Source: Elusimicrobiota bacterium (GTDB lineage Bacteria > CG03 > SLGR01). Taken from it: a stretch of DNA of 5,620 bases. The stretch spans positions 1 to 5,620 of the forward strand of contig JAAZFS010000199.1 in assembly GCA_012511615.1 (NCBI GenBank). Direction: 5' to 3'. Shown in pieces: positions 1 to 5,579 of the stretch; position 1 is the stretch's first letter; every line of letters begins with the position of its first letter. The translations under genes were made by a program, and so were the position numbers. Under the pieces are notes generated by a model. The model saw only the letters and a program-made list of their open reading frames with translations, was not told where the DNA came from and searched no databases.

Positions 1-1
1 A

Positions 2-424
2 AGTGCAGAGACTGGTCACCTTGTATTTGCAACTCTCCATACGCCAGATGCACCTCAGGCTATAAACAGGATAATAGATGTGTTTCCGGCTCACCAGCAG
101 GGGCAGGTTAGGAGTCAGCTCTCTTTGCTGCTTCCGTATGTTCTTTCTCAAAAACTTCTTCAGAGAAGCGCCCAGAGGGGTGGTGGAAGGGTTTTGGCTG
201 TGGAAATTTTAAATATTACACCCGGTATACGCAATATAATCAGGGATGATAAGACTGAGCAGATACTCTCCTTGATGCAGACGGGTGCCGAAGCAGGGAT
301 GCAGACCATGAATCAGGCTCTTGCACAACTCTATAAGACAGGGGATATAACTTACAAACAGGCCATGCAGCATACTACAGATAAGAAAGATATGGAAAGG
401 ATTATACACGGGGACCGGTGCTGA
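2..424 (+). CDS. pilT: PilT, twitching-motility retraction ATPase (C-terminal part, 5' end outside window)
   Basis: Hexameric cytoplasmic ATPase that depolymerises type IV pili. The frame is open from base 2 and ends at TGA 422-424, giving 140 codons of the C-terminal half; the Walker A and Walker B motifs must lie upstream of the window. The fragment opens with the His-box AETGHLVFATLHT (residues 2-14), a PilT/PilB-family signature, followed by the IIDVFPAHQQ segment. GIRNIIRDDK (residues 75-84, bases 224-253) matches the AIRNLIRE motif that distinguishes PilT from the extension ATPase PilB and is needed for retraction in studied PilTs. An apparent GTG start at base 80 (codon for Val27 of 'IIDVFP') is internal to the conserved domain and is not the real start. 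The stop is one base before pilC, so the two are probably co-transcribed and translationally coupled. PilU is a less likely alternative. Confidence 0.95.
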   Translation, partial: SAETGHLVFATLHTPDAPQAINRIIDVFPAHQQGQVRSQLSLLLPYVLSQKLLQRSAQRGGGRVLAVEILNITPGIRNIIRDDKTEQILSLMQTGAEAGMQTMNQALAQLYKTGDITYKQAMQHTTDKKDMERIIHGDRC

Positions 425-425
425 T

Positions 426-1646
426 ATGCCCATATTTGAATATCAGGCGAGAAACCAGAAAGGAGATATAGAGACTGGGGAAATTGAGGCCCCAGAATAT
501 AGAATAGCGGTTGAACGACTGAAATCAAAGCAGCTCAGAGTTATTGAAATAGAAGAAAAGGTTACTAGCTCGATTGCTCTGTTTTTTGAAAAAATAAATC
601 CTTTCAAACCTAAGGTGAAGGAAAATGAGCTAGTAATATTCTCCCGGCAACTTTCAACGCTCGTAAGTGCGGGAGTCCCAATCGTCCAGGGACTGAGCAT
701 ACTTGCGGAGCAGATTGAGGGTCCTTTTTTCAAAGGAATAATAGATAAAGTTCGCGAAGATATAGAAAACGGAATGGGGATCGCGGAGGCTCTTACCAAA
801 CACCCTAATGCTTTTGATAATCTTTTTATAAACATGATAAAGGCCGGAGAAATAGGGGGTATTCTTGATGAAATCCTCGAGCGTATGGCGGATTATCTTG
901 AGGAGTCTGCGAAGCTAAAATCAAAGGTGAAGGGGGCCTTAATTTATCCGGCAGTTATTTCATTTGTTGCTATAGGTGTGACTGTTTTTCTCATTATATT
1001 TATTATTCCTACTTTCGCCGGTATATTTATGGATTTTGGTCAGGATCTTCCACTTCCAACTCAGATGCTAATCAGCTTAAGCGACTGGATGAGATCCTAT
1101 ATCCTGTATTTTATAGGAGTGGTGGTTCTTGCCGTATTCGGAGTGAGAAAATATTATGCAACAGATGGGGGGAGTAAAAAAATCGATGATTTACTACTGA
1201 AACTCCCTGTCTTTGGTGTTTTACTCCAAAAAGTAGCAATAGGAAAATTCTCTAGAACTTTTGGAACTCTTGTTCAAAGTGGGGTTCCAATACTGGAGGC
1301 TCTGGATACAGTGGCCTATACATCAGGAAATAGGGTTATAGAGACCGCTGTCTTGGATTCCAGGGAGGCTATCCGTGAGGGGGAAAAGATAGCTGATCCT
1401 CTTATCAAAAGTGGGGTATTTCCCCCCATGGTTCTTCAGATGATTGCCATCGGAGAGGAAACGGGAAATCTGGATATAATGTTGACTAAAATAGCCGATT
1501 TTTACGATTCGGAGGTGGATGCCTCTGTGGAAGGTCTGACCTCACTTATTGAACCCTTAATAATGGTTTTTCTTGGAGTGGTTGTGGGTGCCATAGTGCT
1601 TGCTATGTATTTGCCTATATTTAATATGAGCTCTATGGTTGGTTAG
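426..1646 (+). CDS. pilC: PilC, type IV pilus inner-membrane platform protein (GspF family)
   Basis: Polytopic inner-membrane protein that forms the assembly platform on which PilB and PilT act. At 406 aa it has the usual full length. The N-terminus MPIFEYQARNQKG is the standard PilC/GspF opening and supports this start. Two duplicated T2SSF domains are visible. The first spans about 70-195, with FSRQLSTLVSAGVPI at 72-86 and GEIGG at 141-145. The second spans about 273-398, with FSRTFGTLVQSGVPI at 275-289 and GEETGNLD at 343-350. Hydrophobic segments at about 173-197, 225-241 and 377-398 fit the three-helix topology of the family. The start codon follows the pilT stop as TGATATG with no strong Shine-Dalgarno, which suggests coupling to pilT translation. 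GspF of a type II secretion system is the alternative, but the pilT neighbour favours the pilus. Confidence 0.96.
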   Translation: MPIFEYQARNQKGDIETGEIEAPEYRIAVERLKSKQLRVIEIEEKVTSSIALFFEKINPFKPKVKENELVIFSRQLSTLVSAGVPIVQGLSILAEQIEGPFFKGIIDKVREDIENGMGIAEALTKHPNAFDNLFINMIKAGEIGGILDEILERMADYLEESAKLKSKVKGALIYPAVISFVAIGVTVFLIIFIIPTFAGIFMDFGQDLPLPTQMLISLSDWMRSYILYFIGVVVLAVFGVRKYYATDGGSKKIDDLLLKLPVFGVLLQKVAIGKFSRTFGTLVQSGVPILEALDTVAYTSGNRVIETAVLDSREAIREGEKIADPLIKSGVFPPMVLQMIAIGEETGNLDIMLTKIADFYDSEVDASVEGLTSLIEPLIMVFLGVVVGAIVLAMYLPIFNMSSMVG

Positions 1647-1661
1647 TAAAAAGTTTTTATA

Positions 1662-1690
1662 TTGACTTTTGCGTAGATATAGATTAGTAT
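1662..1690 (+). promoter_or_regulatory. Predicted sigma70-type promoter of the pilin gene
   Basis: A -35 box TTGACT (1662-1667) and a -10 box TAGTAT (1685-1690) are separated by exactly 17 bp. Each differs from the consensus at one position. The predicted start is near G1697, giving a leader of about 35 nt. It lies in the 85-bp gap between pilC and pilA, so the pilin can be transcribed apart from pilT-pilC. No sigma54 (GG-N10-GC) element, used for pilA in Pseudomonas, is evident here. Confidence 0.75.
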
Positions 1691-1696
1691 TTTACT

Positions 1697-1713
1697 GGGT
1701 GGAACTGCCGCCC
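1697..1713 (+). promoter_or_regulatory. GC hairpin at the predicted 5' end of the pilin mRNA
   Basis: GGGTGG (1697-1702) pairs with CCGCCC (1708-1713) through six base pairs, one of them G-U, around the 5-nt loop AACTG. The stem begins at about the predicted transcription start and ends three bases before the Shine-Dalgarno. A 5'-terminal stem of this kind can protect an abundant mRNA from decay (as in E. coli ompA); that role here is inference. Confidence 0.5.
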
Positions 1714-1715
1714 AA

Positions 1716-1725
1716 AAGGAGGTGA
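1716..1725 (+). promoter_or_regulatory. Exceptionally strong ribosome binding site of the pilin gene
   Basis: AAGGAGGTGA is fully complementary to the canonical 3' end of 16S rRNA (TCACCTCCTT) over ten bases. The GGAGG core ends nine bases before the ATG at 1732. It is much stronger than the sites before the other genes in the window, fits a very highly expressed structural protein, and fixes the pilin start. Confidence 0.85.
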
Positions 1726-1731
1726 AAAAAT

Positions 1732-2190
1732 ATGAAGAAGAGAGAACATGGATTCACTCTGATTGAGCTAATGATCGTTGTAGCAATTATAGGTATATTG
1801 GCGGCTGTCGCAGTACCGAAGTTTGGTGATATTATAAATAAAGCCAAAGAATCATCGGTAAAGGGCAGTCTCAGCTCAGTTAGAAGTGCGGTTACAATCT
1901 ACTACGGACGTAACGAAGGTGAAACTCCGTCAGTACTGGTTGACGCTCTTGTGGATGAATACATAAGAGAAATTCCGGCCGTGTCCAATCTTACAACCTA
2001 CGCAACCGATGAAGGTTCCAAGGGTACAAGAGACTCCGTTATAGGTTGGGATGCCAATGAAGTAGTGGCCGTATCAAAGCCTGGGGATGGAGATACATCT
2101 ACTGGTTGGGCATACGATAAGGACACTGGCGAAGTCTGGATAGACTGGAGTAAGTACGATACTACTGGAGAAGGCATACACACCTGGTAG
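1732..2190 (+). CDS. pilA: PilA-like major type IV pilin (class III leader, GspG-like)
   Basis: Structural subunit of the pilus, made as a 152-aa prepilin. The short charged leader MKKREHG (1-7) is followed by FTLIELMIVVAIIGILAAVAVPKF, the N-methylated hydrophobic helix. Cleavage by PilD after Gly7 leaves mature Phe1 and Glu5 (Glu12 of the precursor), giving a 145-aa mature pilin. The helix continues as a polar stretch to about residue 58 (SSVRSAVTIYYG). The globular part is small and ends with GWAYDKDTGEVWID (125-138), a strand pattern shared with GspG-like pilins. There are no cysteines, so the C-terminal disulfide loop of proteobacterial PilA is absent. The gene has its own promoter, leader hairpin, strong RBS and terminator, and so looks monocistronic and highly expressed. 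It lies directly after pilC. A T2SS major pseudopilin is possible from sequence alone, but pilT argues for a retractable pilus. Confidence 0.93.
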   Translation: MKKREHGFTLIELMIVVAIIGILAAVAVPKFGDIINKAKESSVKGSLSSVRSAVTIYYGRNEGETPSVLVDALVDEYIREIPAVSNLTTYATDEGSKGTRDSVIGWDANEVVAVSKPGDGDTSTGWAYDKDTGEVWIDWSKYDTTGEGIHTW

Positions 2191-2217
2191 TAGTATAGTA
2201 GCCTAATACAAAAAAAT

Positions 2218-2255
2218 AAGCGGGGAAGAGGAAACTCTTCCCCGCTTTCTTATTT
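2218..2255 (+). terminator. Strong intrinsic terminator after the pilin gene
   Basis: A perfect 13-bp stem, AAGCGGGGAAGAG (2218-2230) with CTCTTCCCCGCTT (2235-2247), is closed by a GAAA tetraloop and followed by a T-rich tail TCTTATTT (2248-2255). An A-run (2211-2216) precedes it. It begins 27 bases after the pilin stop codon and should separate pilin transcription from the downstream genes. The A-rich 5' flank also gives some complementarity to the tail, but no convergent gene is present to use it. Confidence 0.93.
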
Positions 2256-2258
2256 ACT

Positions 2259-2288
2259 GGTACCAGACTATGACTTTATGACTTATTT
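2259..2288 (+). repeat. Left copy of the 30-bp inverted repeat
   Basis: The copy reads GGTACCAG, then A and C, two tandem TATGACTT units (2269-2276, 2277-2284), and ATTT. With the two preceding bases it forms the perfect palindrome CTGGTACCAG (2257-2266). It differs from the right copy only at 2267 (A here, G in the reverse complement of base 3187). It is noncoding and lies between the terminator and the transposase gene; part of it can serve as a -35 box. Confidence 0.92.
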
Positions 2289-2297
2289 GGATATAAT
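2270..2297 (+). promoter_or_regulatory. Candidate promoter for transposase and possibly ligase-pilD
   Basis: A perfect -10 box TATAAT (2292-2297) stands 16 bp after ATGACT (2270-2275), which matches the -35 consensus at four of six positions and lies inside the left inverted repeat. The predicted start near 2304 leaves a leader of about 14 nt before the ATG at 2318. It is the only convincing promoter between the pilin terminator and the closely packed genes downstream. The -10 is strong, the -35 moderate. Confidence 0.5.
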
Positions 2298-2317
2298 AAA
2301 TTAGAGAAACTTGAAAT

Positions 2318-3178
2318 ATGTCACGAAAGCCAAGAATATTTATAAAGGATTACTGGTATCACATCTGCAGTCGCGGTCAGCGGAAACAGCCTCTTTTTTT
2401 CTCACCAGAAGATAGGATTAAATATCTTCAGTTATTGGATGAGGAGGTTCTAAGACTTGGTGCACGTCTCGGGGCATATTGTTTGATGACTAATCATCTG
2501 CATCTTTTAATACAGCAGGGAGAGGAGCCTCTTTCAAAATTATATCAAAAAGTTCACGTTAACTATGCAAAATATTTTAACAGGAAACGTTCAACGACCG
2601 GCCATGTCTTTCAAGGTCCTCCCATCTGCAGGATAATTTTAAATGAAAAATATCTTAATTCTGTAATTCGCTATATTCACCAAAACCCTGTGAAGGCTGG
2701 TATTTCTAGTGTGGAGTCAGAATATAAATGGAGTTCAAGTTCATATTATAGTGGAAAAAAGGCCGAGTTCTTACCTTTAAAAAGTCTTATTATTCCAGCG
2801 GGCTATTTGTCTGAAAAAAATATTTGTTTGGAATATGAAAAAAGTATTCAGGAAAACCAAGGTTTTTTTGGTACCAACGATGAATGGTTGAATATTCAGA
2901 AAAGATCTCCTGGGAGAGGGGGAGTGGTTACTCTAGATAGGCGTAACCGGATGAGTATGCAGAAGATAGCGGAGAATACTTGTTTCGGTACAGGATTCTC
3001 TGTCGAAGAAATAAAAAGCCGGTCAAGGTCAAGGAATGTCTCTAAAATCCGCCATCGGGCCATGGCCCTGATGATAAAAGAAGGATATGGGTTTACAGAA
3101 ACCGCTAAGTTTTTTAATAGAACTTATAGAATTGCCGTAAAATCATGGGAAGAATTTAATGCAAAAAATAAGTCATAA
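2318..3178 (+). CDS. REP-associated tyrosine transposase-like protein (Y1, HUH family) with C-terminal HTH
   Basis: Single-strand DNA endonuclease/transposase of the Y1 HUH superfamily, 286 aa. The N-terminus MSRKPRIF...WYHICSRG (1-20) is typical and supports this start. The metal-binding His-x-His lies in MTNHLHLL (H60, H62). The catalytic tyrosine is expected at Y119 in RYIHQNPVKAG, by analogy with the corresponding tyrosine of E. coli TnpA-REP, and WSS (138-140) follows. Residues about 212-280 form a helical HTH region resembling the DnaA C-terminal-like domain of long members (ARAL/EIA-type pattern seen as HRAMALMIKEGYGFTETAKFF). One oddity is that the conserved QGR-aromatic segment is QGPPI here (99-103), so activity is uncertain although the frame is intact. 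The Shine-Dalgarno is weak (AGAG at 2303-2306). The gene ends 20 bases inside the start of the ligase gene. Confidence 0.9.
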   Translation: MSRKPRIFIKDYWYHICSRGQRKQPLFFSPEDRIKYLQLLDEEVLRLGARLGAYCLMTNHLHLLIQQGEEPLSKLYQKVHVNYAKYFNRKRSTTGHVFQGPPICRIILNEKYLNSVIRYIHQNPVKAGISSVESEYKWSSSSYYSGKKAEFLPLKSLIIPAGYLSEKNICLEYEKSIQENQGFFGTNDEWLNIQKRSPGRGGVVTLDRRNRMSMQKIAENTCFGTGFSVEEIKSRSRSRNVSKIRHRAMALMIKEGYGFTETAKFFNRTYRIAVKSWEEFNAKNKS

Positions 3179-4784
3179 AGTCATAGCCTGGTACCTGTTG
3201 GGTAGTGGGTTGCTTTTTTTGCCCTTTTTCAGGGATTCATTTTATATGCCGAAAATTCTCTTGGGAGGAGTTTTTATATTATTTCTGCTCCTATCTAGTA
3301 AGAGTGAAAAGATTAATCTAGGAATTCCTCTAATTGTTCCTTCTCTTCTATTTATTGCCATTTCCTTGCTAGGTCTTGTAATAAAGGGCGAATTTGTTTT
3401 TCTCAAACAAAACTTTCTTTGTCTTGTAGGTGCCTTATTTGTTTTTAATTATTTTTCTGGAATAGATACAGGAGCAGATAGGAAAAAAATTGTAAGAAAA
3501 ATACTGGTTCTCTCTCTTCTTATTGTTTCACTATTTGGTATACTGCAGCATTTTGGGTTTGGATTGTTTGAAAAATTTGCAGGTACACCGCTTCCTTATT
3601 CAAGTCTAGGACATAGAAATTATCTTTCAGATTATATAATACTTCTTCTTCCCTTTCTTTTTCTGGGTATTGAAGAAAAAAGATTGGGATATATTTTTAT
3701 TCTTCTTATAGCCTTATGGGCCCTCCTAATTTCTAAATCATTCAGGGCTATTCCTTCTTTGATTGTTTTATTGTTTGTCTATACCACTATGCATAAGCCG
3801 GATATCAAATTGAAGAAAATTTATAGAATTCTTCTTGCTGTTTTTATTTTTTCTACATTTATCTTTCTGCATTTGAGTCGGGAAAAAATTATTGAAGAAA
3901 ATCTAGCACCCCGGCTTTTTAGGTGGAGCGTATCTTTGGATATTTATAAAGACTATCCGATCCTGGGAGCAGGGCTAGGGCGATTTAGCTATATGTATCC
4001 CGAATACCAGAGCAGATTTCTCAAGACTCCTAAAGGAGAGAAATTTAAAAAATTGGCGGCCTCGCCTGAGCGGGCCAATAATGAGTATATACATTTCCTT
4101 GCTGAGACCGGCCTTCTTGGATTTATAAGCTTGATACTTCTTCTTTCTTCAGTCTTTATGGGGCTCAGAAAGAGCCCGACAGATAATTTTTCTAGGGCTG
4201 CTGCAGCATCATTGGCTGGGATAGCAGTGAGTGCTTTCTTTGGTTATCCTTTTCATCGGCCTGAGATTATTCTTACATTAATTCTTATCTGTGGTTTGGC
4301 TATAGATTGTTCAAAATGTAGGAGGATAAAAATCACCCTATCAAAATTCACTAGAGTCCTACTTAGCCTGTTTTTGTTTTTCTATCTTTTAGGGGTCTCA
4401 TTGAGTCAAATACTTCATGAAAGGGCCATCCGCTTTTTTAATAATGGCAAGTATCTATCAGCCTTGGAAACAGTTTCGCCAGCCATATTGCTCTCCCCAA
4501 TTCCAGGAGAACTTTTATTTTTTAAAGGAAGGGCGGAATATCGTCTCGGTCTTTTCAATGAGGCGATTGAATCTTATACGAGTGCACTGGCTACTTATAA
4601 CAATTCGGCGCTTTACTATAACAGGGGTCTAGCTTATATGCTTAGGGGCGATATGGAGCTGGCAAAGTCTGATTTTAAGAAGACACTTTCTATCCTTCCT
4701 AAGCATTCAAGAAGTAAAGAGGCGCTTGAATTTATGCAGGATATTTCGTATGAAAATATGTTAGAGGAGTCAGCTAGTGGATAG
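3159..4784 (+). CDS. O-antigen ligase/polymerase-like membrane protein (Wzy_C type) with C-terminal TPRs
   Basis: Polytopic membrane protein, 541 aa, of the WaaL/Wzy/PglL superfamily, which transfers or polymerises lipid-linked glycans on the periplasmic face. About a dozen hydrophobic segments are visible (for example 8-24, 55-73, 113-131, 197-209, 223-239, 315-335, 396-415). The large loop contains RLFRW (252-256), YPILGAGLGRF (266-276) and RANNEYIHFLAETGLLG (305-321), the usual Wzy_C landmarks. YPFHRPE follows at 363-369. Two TPR-like repeats lie at about 454-521. The first helix precedes DSFYMPK (26-32), a common N-terminal pattern, so a start upstream of that helix is required. ATG 3159 has GGGAAG six bases before it and overlaps the transposase end by 20 bp. 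An Asn stands where many relatives have His (AHN to ANN). Its place between pilin and pilD suggests pilin O-glycosylation (as TfpO beside pilA), but substrate and reaction direction cannot be read from the sequence. Confidence 0.85.
   Translation: MQKISHKVIAWYLLGSGLLFLPFFRDSFYMPKILLGGVFILFLLLSSKSEKINLGIPLIVPSLLFIAISLLGLVIKGEFVFLKQNFLCLVGALFVFNYFSGIDTGADRKKIVRKILVLSLLIVSLFGILQHFGFGLFEKFAGTPLPYSSLGHRNYLSDYIILLLPFLFLGIEEKRLGYIFILLIALWALLISKSFRAIPSLIVLLFVYTTMHKPDIKLKKIYRILLAVFIFSTFIFLHLSREKIIEENLAPRLFRWSVSLDIYKDYPILGAGLGRFSYMYPEYQSRFLKTPKGEKFKKLAASPERANNEYIHFLAETGLLGFISLILLLSSVFMGLRKSPTDNFSRAAAASLAGIAVSAFFGYPFHRPEIILTLILICGLAIDCSKCRRIKITLSKFTRVLLSLFLFFYLLGVSLSQILHERAIRFFNNGKYLSALETVSPAILLSPIPGELLFFKGRAEYRLGLFNEAIESYTSALATYNNSALYYNRGLAYMLRGDMELAKSDFKKTLSILPKHSRSKEALEFMQDISYENMLEESASG
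3166..3195 (-). repeat. Right copy of the 30-bp inverted repeat
   Basis: This is the reverse complement of the left copy with one difference (C3187). It starts AAAT, continues with two tandem AAGTCATA units (3170-3177, 3178-3185), and ends at GGTACC (3190-3195). It spans the transposase stop codon (TAA 3176-3178) and codons 4-13 of the ligase-like gene, so the repeat is coding sequence for that protein. Confidence 0.92.
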
Positions 4785-4796
4785 TGGGGTTTATAA

Positions 4797-5579
4797 ATGA
4801 GTTTATTAATAATGTCTTTTATTTTTGGAACTTTTCTGGGGAGTTTTGCCAATGCATGCATTTGGAGAATACCTAGAAATATCTCTATTCTCCGCCCAGG
4901 CTCTTTCTGTACCTCCGGTATGAAAACCATTCCAATTTATCTTAATATCCCTGTATTAAGCTGGTTTATATTGAAGGGGAAATGTTATTCGTGTGCAGAA
5001 CCTTTTAGTTTCAGGTATCCGCTGATAGAGCTTATAACTGGATTTATTACCGCGCTCTGGTTTTACAGATTTGGTTATTCTCCTGATGCTTTTATTTTTA
5101 CTTATTTGGGTCTTATACTTATAATTATATCGGTAATAGATATAGATTTTCGAATAATAGCTCCACAGTTATCTTATCCTCTTATGCTCACTGGTATAAT
5201 TCTCTCTCCCTTTAATAGTCTGATAGATGCTCCTGGTGTTTCTGCTCTCCTTAAATCAGCTCTGGGGTTGGTGATTGGAGGAGGAGTAATATGGCTTATC
5301 AGAATTGTGGGTAGTAAAGCTTTTGGGAAAGAAGCCATGGGGCTGGGAGATGTTAAATTGATGATGGGAATAGGTGCCTTTACTGGACCCGCTGGGATAT
5401 TCTGGACAATTTTTGCCGCAAGTCTATTTGGTAGTCTTGTGGGAGTTAGCTTGAAAATAGCGGGAAAGCTGGAAAAATTCGGCTATATTCCCTTTGGACC
5501 TTTTCTTGCTGCCGGCGGCGTCTTTTATATTCACTTCTCGAATTATTTTTCAAGCTACTGGTACTTCCCTTTAACATAA
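4797..5579 (+). CDS. pilD: PilD, prepilin peptidase / N-methyltransferase
   Basis: Inner-membrane aspartic protease that removes the pilin leader and methylates the new N-terminal Phe. At 260 aa it is near the usual length. The N-terminal domain shows GTFLGSFANACIWRIP (11-26) and the segment NIPVLSWFILKGKC (50-63) ending in RYPLIELITG (73-82). Catalytic aspartates are D115 in VIDIDF (D117 adjacent) and D185 in MGLGDVKLMMGIGAF (181-195). PFGPFLAAGG (222-231) is the conserved C-terminal turn. The zinc-binding tetracysteine motif is incomplete: the second pair CYSC (63-66) is present, but the first reads CTSG (38-41) instead of CPxC. Both catalytic motifs are intact, so peptidase activity is expected. 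The start lies 12 bases after the ligase stop with a weak GGGG Shine-Dalgarno (4786-4789), which suggests one transcript with the ligase gene. Confidence 0.95.
   Translation: MSLLIMSFIFGTFLGSFANACIWRIPRNISILRPGSFCTSGMKTIPIYLNIPVLSWFILKGKCYSCAEPFSFRYPLIELITGFITALWFYRFGYSPDAFIFTYLGLILIIISVIDIDFRIIAPQLSYPLMLTGIILSPFNSLIDAPGVSALLKSALGLVIGGGVIWLIRIVGSKAFGKEAMGLGDVKLMMGIGAFTGPAGIFWTIFAASLFGSLVGVSLKIAGKLEKFGYIPFGPFLAAGGVFYIHFSNYFSSYWYFPLT

Larger units (their letters stand above)
2259..3195 (+). mobile_element. Y1 (REP-associated type) transposase unit bounded by 30-bp inverted repeats
   Basis: A 937-bp unit consists of one Y1 transposase gene between two inverted copies of a 30-bp sequence (2259-2288 and 3166-3195) that match at 29 of 30 positions. 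No direct duplication of flanking bases is visible: TTACT lies outside the left end and TGTTG outside the right. This agrees with HUH/Y1 chemistry, which makes no target duplication. The transposase class is known to sit next to REP sequences in genomes; that these repeats are its REPs is inference. It sits right after the pilin terminator, and its right end overlaps the start of the next gene. Confidence 0.65.

Noticed and set aside
209..433. Minus-strand open frame opposite pilT
   Set aside because: It lies wholly opposite conserved pilT codons, has no family motifs and no ribosome site; it is a shadow frame.
443..835. Minus-strand 130-aa open frame opposite pilC
   Set aside because: It is antisense to the first GspF domain, with serine-rich composition typical of a reverse-strand shadow.
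1647..1659. TAAAAAGTTTTTA as a terminator after pilC
   Set aside because: An A/T-only stem with almost no loop room is too weak for an intrinsic terminator; some read-through from pilC into the pilin gene is therefore possible.
1998..2183. Minus-strand 61-aa open frame opposite the pilin gene
   Set aside because: It is antisense to a highly conserved and well-supported gene, with no RBS or motif.
2870..2875. Third GGTACC inside the transposase gene as a further repeat copy
   Set aside because: Only the 6-bp palindrome matches; the adjoining bases do not resemble the TATGACTT units.
4417..4632. Second + frame open within the ligase TPR region
   Set aside because: It sits inside the 3' part of a well-supported gene and its product has no recognisable pattern.
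4634..4930. Minus-strand 98-aa open frame across the ligase-pilD junction
   Set aside because: It runs antisense to two real genes without a ribosome site or motif.
5557..5564. CTGGTAC near the pilD 3' end as a repeat remnant
   Set aside because: The match to the left repeat edge is too short and lies in coding sequence; chance is sufficient.
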